NCBI GenBank assembly: GCA_964644695.1
Contig: CAZXWN010000009.1
Location: 1 to 64,000 of the forward strand
Direction: 5' to 3'
Length of the DNA: 64,000 nt
Origin: CAZXWN01 sp964644695 [NCBI: uncultured bacterium]
GTDB taxonomy: Bacteria > UBP4 > UBA4092
Positions 18,186-26,404 of this stretch are shown piece by piece. The translations under genes and the position numbers were made by a program. A model generated the notes under the pieces. That model ran no database searches. It was not told the DNA's origin and saw only the letters and a program-made list of their open reading frames with translations. The first letter of the stretch is position 1, and each line of letters opens with the position of its first letter.

Positions 18186-18297
18186 CCACGCCTGCGAGGT
18201 TAGCTGACGGATTCGGGTCGAAAATTAACCCTACGCCTTTCGGCGATTCACCCCGGGAACTTGGGTCCCCCGTCTCTTTATATAGAGTTCGGCGATC
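18186..18297 (-). promoter_or_regulatory. c-di-AMP riboswitch (ydaO/yuaA family) of the kdp operon
   Basis: Read on the minus strand, the region holds the conserved blocks of the ydaO-yuaA aptamer in order. A 5' P1 arm with CGCC (18291-18294) is followed by GACGGGGGACCC, CGGGGTGAATC, AGGG, CCGAATCCGTCAGCTAACC, and CTCGCAGGCG closing P1 (GGCG at 18189-18192). This family binds c-di-AMP and usually turns genes off when the ligand is bound; K+ transporters and cell-wall genes are typical targets. It lies about 220 bases upstream of the kdpA start in the same direction. No U-tract terminator is obvious between aptamer and kdpA, so the switch may act through the downstream hairpins, on translation or by another route. 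Confidence 0.93.
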
Positions 18298-18300
18298 ACT

Positions 18301-18759
18301 AAGGATTTCAATTAAATTAATCATATCACAGTTGATTGTTTGACTGGAATTGCCCCCAGATTACACCAAAATCAGAGGTCAAAAAGAGTTTGATGTCCTG
18401 TGTGCTCCCAAATCATCCCGGGAGCTAAGTCTAATAATTGGATACGCTTCCGTAGGCGCTGTTTTTATTTTTCTCTAAAAACACTGAATAATCAAGGGTA
18501 TTTATAGAGACTCACTATAACTGTAACTTTTGGCTTGACAACGACTTAATAATTCGATACTAATATTATCAGTTTTCTGTTTATTCTTGAGGTGTCAAGG
18601 TGATATGATGAGAAAAAGGTATCATCTTTCTTGTCCGTGGAGATTGCTTGATTGACACTTTCAATAAACAGAACCATAGATTTAATTGTTGATTTGAGAT
18701 GTTTTTTTGTAGCTTGTTTATATCCATTTTATATTACTAAGCACTAAAGGATGTTCCCG
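18301..18759. other. Divergent intergenic region with unassigned hairpins
   Basis: This stretch separates the kdp leader from the PAS/GGDEF gene and must hold both promoters. On the minus strand TATGAT near 18324 is a fair -10 for the riboswitch transcript. On the plus strand GCTCCC and GGGAGC (around 18403-18425) can pair, and a T-rich run follows near 18470, suggesting a structured or terminating RNA. I recognise no RNA family and no coding region. Confidence 0.4.
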
Positions 18760-21700
18760 ATGGAGGAGAGAAAGCAAGCTGGGGAGATGAGGAGTAAATA
18801 CAGCACTCTATTGCTGTGTATAGTTATTTCTCTGTTTATTATTGGATTATTCTCGGCTTGGCAGATTGGTGAAGCGGATAAGAATTTTCGTGCTCTATTG
18901 CTTCAACAATCCAAAAAAATGGCGAAAACATTGGATTTGAAACAAGTTTCCGCACTAACCGGTACAACTATCGACCTCAACCGTCCTGAATACCAGGAAA
19001 TTAAAAGACAGCTTGCATTTGCCCGTCATGCATATCTTCGATATCGCTTTATTTCCCTTATGGGGAAAGATGATAAAGGGAATTTTATTATCTTAGTAGA
19101 TTCGGAATCTCCCAACTCTAAAGATTACTCACCTCCGGGGGATATTTACTATGAGGCTGATTCCGATCTCCAAAATGCCTTCCTTAAAGGCAAATCTCTC
19201 ATCAATAAAATGCCTATCAAGGACCGGTGGGGTTCTTGGATTTCCTCTTTTGTTCCATTAAAAGACCCGGCGACCGGTAAAATATTAGCGGTTTTAGTGA
19301 TAGATATTCCTGCTAGTGGATGGTATGAGACTATTATCAGACACAGTGCTCTCAAGATATCCTTGGGAGCATTGATCCTTGTTTTAGGGTTTTTGTTGTT
19401 TATTCAATGGAACAATAATCGTCTGGTTAAAAAGCAAAACCAGGAATTGATTGAAAGTGAAAATCGCCTTCGTAGTTATTTACTGAATGCCCCAATGAGT
19501 GTTTTTATCTTGGACGACTGTGAAAACTTTTTAGAAGTAAATCCTGAAAGTATGCATCTGACGGGTTATACCATTGATGAACTGAAGAAAATGTGTATCT
19601 CTGATCTTCTTGCCCCAGAGATAAAATCCATAGATTCTGTGGTATTGAGGGACGTCGTTCGAACGGGCAAGGGTTATGGTGAAATGCCCTTTATCCGAAA
19701 AGATGGTTCAAGAAGGTTGGTGTTTGCAGCGGCAGTACGATTATCTGAATGGAGATATCTGGCTTTTGTACAGGATATTACTGAACAAAAAGCCGCCGAA
19801 ATACAGCTGAAACATATTCAATCTGTTAAAGAGATACTCATTTCCTTATCAGGAAAATTAGTTAGTGCTTCAGCTTCTGAATTAGATGATGTGATTAGGA
19901 CAACCCTGTCTGAGGCAGGTAGTTTGTTTAAAGTTGATCGTAGTATAATGTTCCATTTTGACTGGGATTTGGGTCTCATGGGAATTACTCATGAGTGGTG
20001 TTCAGAAGGATCTTCCCCTAATATTCAATCCCTTCAGAACATGCCGATGGATAAATATATTGGCCTCATAAATACAGTAAAAAGTGTGCCTTATATTCAT
20101 ATCCCCGATGTTAGCCAGTTACCGGACCTTTGGAGTCCCGTCAAAGACCTGTGGAATGCTTTAAATGTTGTCTCCATCTTGATTGTCCCTATGACTGAAA
20201 ATGATAAGGCTATTGGATTTATCGCCTTTGTTTCTGTTGGGAAAAAGAGAGTATGGCTGGAAGACGAAATTGAACTGTTGAAACTGATGGCTGTCAATAT
20301 TAGAAGAGCTATCAGCCGAATTCGTGTTGAACAAGCACTGGTGGAAAGTGAACGAAATTACCGTGAGATATTCAACTCTACCAATGAAGCCATCTTTATT
20401 GATGATAAGAACGGTCGGATGATTGATGTCAACGACACCATGATAAAAATGTATGGTTATGATTCGAAAGAAGAAGTTCTGACCGGCAATATTGGTGATT
20501 TGAGTGCTAATCTCCCTCCCTATACAGAAGAAAAAGCCCAGGAATATATCCGCAAGGCGATATGTGAAGGACCGCAAACCTTTGAATGGTTGGCGAAGAA
20601 AAAAGATGGCACAGTCTTCCCTGTAGAAATGTCCTTACGCAAATCAGAAGTGGCGGGTGAAATTCGTATCCTGGCTGTTGGGCGTGACATCTCTGAACGA
20701 AAACAATTGGAACGATCGCTTCAGGATTACATGCAGAGCCTGAAGGAAAGTGAAGAACGATTACGAACCTTGATGAATTCCATGCCGGACATTGTCTGTT
20801 TCAAGGATGAACAAGGGCGCTGGCTGGAAGCCAATGAATATGATTTACGCCTGTTCCAAATTGAACATGTAGATTATCGAGGTAAAAAAGATTCTGAATT
20901 GGCTGCCTGCAGCGAATTCTATCGAGATGCTTTCATGGCTTGCGAGCAAAGTGATGAAATAACTTGGCAGACGCGGGGTATTTGTCGCGGTGAAGAAAAA
21001 ATACCTTGTCCGGATGGTTCTGCAAAAATATTCGATATCATCAAACTTCCCCTCTTTAATGAAGACGGCTCCCGGAAGGGATTAGTCGTTGTGGGTCGAG
21101 ATATTACTACCCGGAAATTGGCAGCTGAAGCACTCCAGCAAAGTGAAGAACACTATCGGTCTTTGGTAGAGCACATGGTTGAAGGGATGGGTATCCTGAC
21201 TTTTAATGGCAAGATATTGTTCTTCAATTTGTCTGCCGTTCGAATCTTTGGTTTCAATTCTGTTGAAGAGGCCGATTTAGCAAAAAAAGAAATTAGTGAC
21301 TTGATTGACTCTGCTTCGCTACCACAGCTATCCCTTGATGTAAAACGAGTCCACAATGGGGAAGATGTTTCAGCGCAATATCGATTTAATCGTCCCGATG
21401 GTGAGCTAGGATGGCTGGAAGTTTCGGGAACCAAAATCAGATATCTGGACCAGGACGCCATCTTGGTCTTATTCCATGATATTACGGACCGGAAACGGGC
21501 TGAAGATCAAGCGAAATATTTAAGTCTCCATGACTCTTTAACCGGCCTGTACAACCGAACTTATTTTGAAGAAGAAATGAACCGGTTGCAGCAATACCGC
21601 CATTCGACCATGGGAATCATTGTTTTTGATGTCGATGGTTTAAAACTGATTAATGACACTCTGGGACATACGGCGGGTGATAATTTACTGTTGGCAGTAT

Positions 21701-22545
21701 CCAACTTGTTGCGGGATACCTTCCGGCAGGGTGAAGTGATGGCTCGAATTGGGGGCGATGAATTTACGGTCCTGTTGCCGGAGGCTACCATGGATTCTCT
21801 CGGGAACATTGTCCAGAGAATTAGGGAAAAACTTCATGATTACAATCAAATGAATCCTGAACTGCCGATGAGTATTTCGATTGGTTTGGCCGCCGGTTCA
21901 GAATCCGACTTTAGTGTTAATGAACTGTTCCGTCAGGCCGATAATAATATGTACCGAGATAAACTTCGACATCGGCAAAGTAGCCGGAGCTCTATTGTCC
22001 AGACTCTGATGAAAGCGCTTGAAACACGAGACTTTTTGACCAAGGGCCATGCCGACCGGTTACAGAATCTGGCGGTGGCGATGGCTCGTGAACTGGGATT
22101 TGCAGAAAATCAGATTAATGACCTGGTTCTATTTACAGAATTCCATGACATCGGCAAAGTAGGTGTCCCAGACCGGATATTATTCAAACCAGGCCCGTTG
22201 AATCAAGAAGAAATGGCGGAGATGCAGCGGCATTGTGAGATGGGTTACCGGATCGCCCTGGCCTCTCCGGATTTAACTCCGATTGCAGACTGGATTCTCA
22301 AACATCAGGAATGGTGGAATGGTCAGGGATATCCTCTGGGTTTATTGGGTGAACAGATTCCATTGGAATGTCGGATTCTGTCGATTGTGGATGCCTATGA
22401 TGCCATGGTTAGTGATCGCCCCTATCGAAAAGGAATCCCTCACGAAAAGGCGGTCCAGGAATTGAAGATGTTCTCAGGAACTCAATTTGACCCCTCCTTA
22501 ATCGAATTGTTCCTGAATATCATTGACGAACATCGGACTAACTAA
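18760..22545 (+). CDS. Membrane sensor with PAS, GAF, GGDEF and HD-GYP domains (c-di-GMP turnover)
   Basis: A 1261-residue protein. Two membrane helices (about 14-36 and 195-218) enclose a periplasmic sensor of some 160 residues. Next come PAS (240-350), GAF (360-525), three further PAS domains (about 535-915), GGDEF (about 925-1085) and HD-GYP (about 1090-1261). The GGDEF site RIGGDEF near 996 is intact, so diguanylate cyclase activity is expected. The HD-GYP part has FHDIGK near 1128 and HQEWWNGQGYP near 1185, with Gln in place of the second His of the usual HHE. I start at the ATG at 18760 because AAAGGA lies eight bases before it; the ATG at 18751 overlaps that site. It stands alone, divergent from kdp. 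Confidence 0.93.
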   Translation: MEERKQAGEMRSKYSTLLLCIVISLFIIGLFSAWQIGEADKNFRALLLQQSKKMAKTLDLKQVSALTGTTIDLNRPEYQEIKRQLAFARHAYLRYRFISLMGKDDKGNFIILVDSESPNSKDYSPPGDIYYEADSDLQNAFLKGKSLINKMPIKDRWGSWISSFVPLKDPATGKILAVLVIDIPASGWYETIIRHSALKISLGALILVLGFLLFIQWNNNRLVKKQNQELIESENRLRSYLLNAPMSVFILDDCENFLEVNPESMHLTGYTIDELKKMCISDLLAPEIKSIDSVVLRDVVRTGKGYGEMPFIRKDGSRRLVFAAAVRLSEWRYLAFVQDITEQKAAEIQLKHIQSVKEILISLSGKLVSASASELDDVIRTTLSEAGSLFKVDRSIMFHFDWDLGLMGITHEWCSEGSSPNIQSLQNMPMDKYIGLINTVKSVPYIHIPDVSQLPDLWSPVKDLWNALNVVSILIVPMTENDKAIGFIAFVSVGKKRVWLEDEIELLKLMAVNIRRAISRIRVEQALVESERNYREIFNSTNEAIFIDDKNGRMIDVNDTMIKMYGYDSKEEVLTGNIGDLSANLPPYTEEKAQEYIRKAICEGPQTFEWLAKKKDGTVFPVEMSLRKSEVAGEIRILAVGRDISERKQLERSLQDYMQSLKESEERLRTLMNSMPDIVCFKDEQGRWLEANEYDLRLFQIEHVDYRGKKDSELAACSEFYRDAFMACEQSDEITWQTRGICRGEEKIPCPDGSAKIFDIIKLPLFNEDGSRKGLVVVGRDITTRKLAAEALQQSEEHYRSLVEHMVEGMGILTFNGKILFFNLSAVRIFGFNSVEEADLAKKEISDLIDSASLPQLSLDVKRVHNGEDVSAQYRFNRPDGELGWLEVSGTKIRYLDQDAILVLFHDITDRKRAEDQAKYLSLHDSLTGLYNRTYFEEEMNRLQQYRHSTMGIIVFDVDGLKLINDTLGHTAGDNLLLAVSNLLRDTFRQGEVMARIGGDEFTVLLPEATMDSLGNIVQRIREKLHDYNQMNPELPMSISIGLAAGSESDFSVNELFRQADNNMYRDKLRHRQSSRSSIVQTLMKALETRDFLTKGHADRLQNLAVAMARELGFAENQINDLVLFTEFHDIGKVGVPDRILFKPGPLNQEEMAEMQRHCEMGYRIALASPDLTPIADWILKHQEWWNGQGYPLGLLGEQIPLECRILSIVDAYDAMVSDRPYRKGIPHEKAVQELKMFSGTQFDPSLIELFLNIIDEHRTN

Positions 22546-22604
22546 TTTGTAATATTATTCCTAAGTATGAAAGTATTCTATTTATTGAATTGGAACCGAT
22601 GTGG

Positions 22605-23501
22605 TTACCATGTCTTTCCATTTTTCATGTAGTAAGTATTTGTGATTTTTGAAAGTTTTGATATAAACAGCTCAGGCTCATTATCAATTCCTCCATAAGT
22701 ACTTAAAATGTCTTTTGTAAATATACAAATCACAATTGTATGATTATAGTGTCTGACAAACCCTATATCGTTGTAGAAATCATCTTTCAGATTCGTTACG
22801 TGTACAACATCATTCTTGTTGATATATCTGGCTATCCGGGTTTTAGAGTTTTCTTTTGATAGAAGGCCCTCAATCTCACAGCAACTGGCTTTGTCTATTA
22901 TCTGGCGAGAAATTATTTTTTCTAGAAGGAGTCCCATATCTTCCGGTGTTGTATATCCAATGCTAAAAGAGGTCGTATCAGACAAACTTCTGAGGGGCAT
23001 TTTCCCTGCAATTCGAGTGTTTCTTAAACCAATTGATTTCATTCTTTGATTTATATTATCAATCCCGAGAATATCTACTAACTGATTAAAAGCGGTACCG
23101 TCCTGTGTCAGTAACATGATTTGGGCTAAATCTTTTATTCTAATAGGAGTGCGTTCATCCCATCCCTCCAGAAAACCTCCATCGTCAACAATGTTACTCT
23201 GATTGATATGAACCTCATTTTCAAGGTTTATTCTCTTTTCATAATGTTGATAATATAACTCGACCAGCACTATAAACCGAGCACATCCACCTGCTGGAAA
23301 AATCTCTTTGGGTCGATGATAATAGCCCTGGCCACTTCGCAATGATTTAACGTAAACGCCGGCGTTTCCCCTGAAACAGTTGATTTCCTCTTCCATCCTG
23401 TTTTGATATATATCATGATGGGAAGGTTTTGTAACTATTATTGAATAGATGGTTAGTATTAACGTGATGACGATAAACAGAGCCCTTTTATATGTGCGCA
23501 T
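22605..23501 (-). CDS. Beta-lactamase-fold protein with all catalytic motifs replaced
   Basis: A 298-residue protein with one N-terminal helix (ALFIVITLILTIYSIIV) and a class-A beta-lactamase/transpeptidase-like domain. The fold markers are clear: IFPAGGCARFIVLVELYYQ, QDGTAFNQLVDILG, SFSIGYTTPEDMGLLLEKI and NDIGFVRHYNHTIVICIFTKD. The catalytic SxxK is G72-C-A-R75, SDN is QDG (133-135) and KTG is VTN (235-237). It cannot work by the usual serine mechanism, so a binding or structural role is more likely. An upstream ATG exists at 23558, but AAGGATGA before the ATG at 23501 and the end of the preceding gene at 23488 favour this start, which overlaps that gene by 14 bases. Confidence 0.85.
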   Translation of the reverse strand: MRTYKRALFIVITLILTIYSIIVTKPSHHDIYQNRMEEEINCFRGNAGVYVKSLRSGQGYYHRPKEIFPAGGCARFIVLVELYYQHYEKRINLENEVHINQSNIVDDGGFLEGWDERTPIRIKDLAQIMLLTQDGTAFNQLVDILGIDNINQRMKSIGLRNTRIAGKMPLRSLSDTTSFSIGYTTPEDMGLLLEKIISRQIIDKASCCEIEGLLSKENSKTRIARYINKNDVVHVTNLKDDFYNDIGFVRHYNHTIVICIFTKDILSTYGGIDNEPELFISKLSKITNTYYMKNGKTW

Positions 23502-24771
23502 CAATATCATCCTTATGTAAAATCCATAGTATGGCAAACCCCAGCCATACCATCGCATTAAGTAATATTGACCCTAGATATTCATCACCAATCCCTAAAA
23601 AGCAGAAGGCTAAAATTGAAACGACCCAACCCATTTGATTGATGCTCTTATGTGTCCATCCATTTTTCTTAATAGACTTTCTGGCAAGATTTATGAATGA
23701 AGCAATCATACATAAATAAAGTCCTAGGGTGATCCCACCCCATTGAAGCCATATCGCTAAATAAATATTATGTGGGTGGGGGGTGATTTCAACGTTGTAG
23801 GTCCTTCTGTACATTTGAAAAATATCATTAAAGTCACCACTGTCTACAACAACTCCAGTAAGTGGATAGTCTTTAATTATTTCGAGAGAACCTTGTAACA
23901 TAACACCTCTTGTTTTGAGAGAATAATCATGCCAGTTTACGGAAGATAGCCCTCGCTCAATGACCGTTGGAAAAAAGACGACCAAAACAAGTATCAAAGA
24001 TGTCAGTAGAATCAGGTATTTCTTTATAACCTTGGGTTTTTCCCATATTTTATAGAGACAATATCCCCCAGCCATTAAAATCAAACATAGATAAGCCGCG
24101 CGGGTATAACTTAGGAAAACAGCCAGCACGGATACTGCCAAGGTTATAAGTAAAACAGCTCTAACCCCTCTTTTAACACTGGACTTATATGAGGAAATAA
24201 TGAGTGGTATTCCCATACATAAAAAAGCCCCATATTCACCAGGATACATCAGAGTCCCTTTAATTCTGGGAATTGATTGATTGAATTGAATCCCATTATT
24301 AAAATAATAATGGCGGTCGCTGATCCACCAGGGTATGGCTGTGGGCCATAACATTCGTTCAGCGATACCAAGAATACTTTCAAGTAATATCAATAAGATA
24401 ACTATTCCAGTGATTTGTTTTAGAGGTAAATCTCCATCTATCCAGGCAATCAGTCCCAAAATAAATAGAGAGCCGGCTAATAGCTGGCTGGAGATAATGA
24501 TTGAATCATGACACCTGCCCAGGTAATTTTGTAACAATAACGAAGCGAAAAATAGAAGCACAAAATATAGTGGAACAAAAGTATCCCACTGCAGCCATTC
24601 CTTGATTCTCGATTTACTCTTAAACAGCCGATAGGTGACCCCACCCAGAATAAAACAAGGAATAACAATCGACCATACCCTGTAGAGTTCTGAAATAAAG
24701 TCCCGGGGTAAACTCCACTGTATTACCAGGCATACCAGGACTGAAAAAATTAAAATGGTGATGATTGGCAT
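23488..24771 (-). CDS. O-antigen ligase / Wzy-like polytopic membrane protein
   Basis: A 427-residue protein with about a dozen hydrophobic helices and one large loop near residues 260-330. The loop ends in HPHNIYLAIWLQWGG, the signature of the O-antigen ligase / Wzy polymerase family (Wzy_C). Such proteins polymerise or transfer undecaprenyl-linked glycans at the outer face of the inner membrane; some relatives glycosylate pilins. The RG..D-type motif region around GVMLQGSLEIIKDYPLTGVVVDSGDFND is also typical. It is followed, with overlap, by the inactive beta-lactamase-like gene. No glycosyltransferase cluster is adjacent, so the substrate is open. Confidence 0.85.
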   Translation of the reverse strand: MPIITILIFSVLVCLVIQWSLPRDFISELYRVWSIVIPCFILGGVTYRLFKSKSRIKEWLQWDTFVPLYFVLLFFASLLLQNYLGRCHDSIIISSQLLAGSLFILGLIAWIDGDLPLKQITGIVILLILLESILGIAERMLWPTAIPWWISDRHYYFNNGIQFNQSIPRIKGTLMYPGEYGAFLCMGIPLIISSYKSSVKRGVRAVLLITLAVSVLAVFLSYTRAAYLCLILMAGGYCLYKIWEKPKVIKKYLILLTSLILVLVVFFPTVIERGLSSVNWHDYSLKTRGVMLQGSLEIIKDYPLTGVVVDSGDFNDIFQMYRRTYNVEITPHPHNIYLAIWLQWGGITLGLYLCMIASFINLARKSIKKNGWTHKSINQMGWVVSILAFCFLGIGDEYLGSILLNAMVWLGFAILWILHKDDIDAHI

Positions 24772-24814
24772 CAGCTCTACACAACGGTCCTCATTATTAA
24801 TAAATTGTTCATAG

Positions 24815-25810
24815 TCAATGGGCCAGCTTTCTAATTATTAAGTAAATAATCCCCACCAATAATAATATTCCTGTAAAAACACCAATAACCACTTTGATAC
24901 TCATGTGTTTGTTTTCTGGTTTTGCTTGTGTTTTTACATCAATACCTGCCAACTGCTTAACTGAATCCTCATTTATCGTTGTCGAATAGTGATACATAAA
25001 ACCATTTATTCCAAAACGATTATCGAAAACCAAATCTCCTTCTTCAAGCTTGTTCTTTAGCCATTCATATCCTTGGAAATCGTTCACTCGCATATTATGG
25101 AATTCTGTATGAGTAATATGTGTTGTATCGTTATTGCTGGTTTTAACATAATGAGTTACTCTTGTCGGGAGATAAACGCCATTATATTCTTCATAGTCCT
25201 CATAGAGGTCTTCAAAGTTAAATTTTTGGGTGAGCGTTATTCTTTTTATGATGGCATAATTATATTCTGGGGCTATATAATAGGTCGCTTTTCCATATTT
25301 CTGGTCACCCGATACTTCAAGTACATCATCTTTATAAAACATATCGTAATCAACCTTCTTGATTACCACATTACTCAGATGGAAGGATGTTTGTTTTTGA
25401 AAAAGATTTACAGGGAGAGCGTTTCCGCACGACAAAATACCTGGAGGAAAACGGTCTTTGTATTCTGAAAAATCACCCGTACGACTGAGTCCGGGATTAT
25501 ACTTTAATATTTTCTTTTTATCGGTAATATAGTTGTCAGAATTTTCAAATCCATGCCCGTCATCCTTAATAAAATAAGCACTTTCATTGGTAAATCCATA
25601 TAACTCTCCTAGAGTTCCAGTGTGGCCCTCCCAGGAAAAAGTTCCTGGCTGATAAGTAGATACCGAAACATAACCCTCATACTCAAACTGAGTTACCTTT
25701 GAATAAGCACCCCACACCTTTTTATTCAATTCTTCGTACGATGGGAGACTCTGAGCTTTAAGCAGCGAACATAAAAGAACAACTGTAATTCCCCAATAAA
25801 CTCTTTTCAT
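24815..25810 (-). CDS. Exported protein with C-terminal membrane anchor, unrecognised family
   Basis: A 331-residue protein with a signal peptide (MKRVYWGITVVLLCSLLKAQS), a polar domain of about 270 residues and a C-terminal helix (VVIGVFTGILLLVGIIYLII) followed by RKLAH. The middle (KVTQFEYEGYVSVSTYQ, ATYYIAPEYNYAIIKRITL, TRVTHYVKTSNNDTTHITHTEF) alternates strands in a way that recalls LolA/LppX-like lipoprotein-sorting folds, but I cannot confirm this. It is probably the first gene of a three-gene unit with the O-antigen-ligase-like and beta-lactamase-fold genes. The ATG at 25810 has GGAGG at 8 bases. Confidence 0.8.
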   Translation of the reverse strand: MKRVYWGITVVLLCSLLKAQSLPSYEELNKKVWGAYSKVTQFEYEGYVSVSTYQPGTFSWEGHTGTLGELYGFTNESAYFIKDDGHGFENSDNYITDKKKILKYNPGLSRTGDFSEYKDRFPPGILSCGNALPVNLFQKQTSFHLSNVVIKKVDYDMFYKDDVLEVSGDQKYGKATYYIAPEYNYAIIKRITLTQKFNFEDLYEDYEEYNGVYLPTRVTHYVKTSNNDTTHITHTEFHNMRVNDFQGYEWLKNKLEEGDLVFDNRFGINGFMYHYSTTINEDSVKQLAGIDVKTQAKPENKHMSIKVVIGVFTGILLLVGIIYLIIRKLAH

Positions 25811-26352
25811 TCCTTGCGCCTCCAGAAATGGGTTAATTAATAACCCTTCAAAAATATGGTCACAAAATCTTATATCGGGATTTGTTTATGAGAATAAATC
25901 ACTATCATTCCCCATCACGCCTCCTGCCAATATCATTTCTTGGTATAAATTACTCTGTAGCCTAATATATGTCAACAGTTATTTTGTAAACTATGAATCA
26001 TAGATTAGTAAAATGAGATAAGAGTGTTTTGAAGAGGTTTAACTAAAGCGATGTCAGTAAGTAAGAATGTTTCCGGGCAAGTGAAAGTCTTCTGGTTATT
26101 TGAATTTATGAAATTAATAATTGGATAACACACATTTTTGCAACTGGGGAAAATTTACTGTTCTCTTTCTACGATTTCTAAATGAAAATATTGTTCCTGA
26201 CAAAAATATAGGATATTCTTCATTCACAATATGGAACTGTTTTTCCCCTCTTGACACCCCTGTCCACTCCGTTTCCCCAAACGAATCAGATACGAATCGG
26301 GTGCGAACGGAGCCTTTCGGTTAACAGGATACATAGATAAAAACGGATAAAT
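25811..26352. other. AT-rich intergenic region
   Basis: About 540 bases without a convincing gene. The only recognisable structure is the second copy of the intergenic repeat (26231-26310). The rest is AT-rich and presumably contains the promoter of the 24815-25810 gene near its left end. Confidence 0.5.
26231..26310. repeat. Intergenic repeat element, copy 2
   Basis: Shares with 10108-10170 the string CTTGACA, then TGTCCACTCCGTTTCC and ACGAATCAGATACG (26281-26294). CGTTT-cccc-AAACG forms an inner hairpin, and CTCCGTT with AACGGAG (26304-26311) an outer stem. Substitutions relative to copy 1 keep the inner hairpin (CGTTTC/GAAACG there), which suggests that the structure matters. Confidence 0.65.
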
Positions 26353-26384
26353 AAAAAAGGGAACCGGAGATACCCGATTCCCTT
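26353..26384 (-). terminator. Terminator of the DUF5009 gene
   Basis: On the minus strand AAGGGAATCGG pairs with CCGGTTCCCTT (11 bp, one G-U) around a 6-base loop and is followed by TTTT. Confidence 0.85.
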
Positions 26385-26404
26385 CTGAAGAATAATCGTT
26401 GTAG

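Noticed and set aside
18043-18324. A 93-codon frame running along the kdp leader on the minus strand
   Set aside because: It runs through the c-di-AMP aptamer, whose RNA conservation explains the sequence. It has no ribosome site at its start and reads as no known protein.
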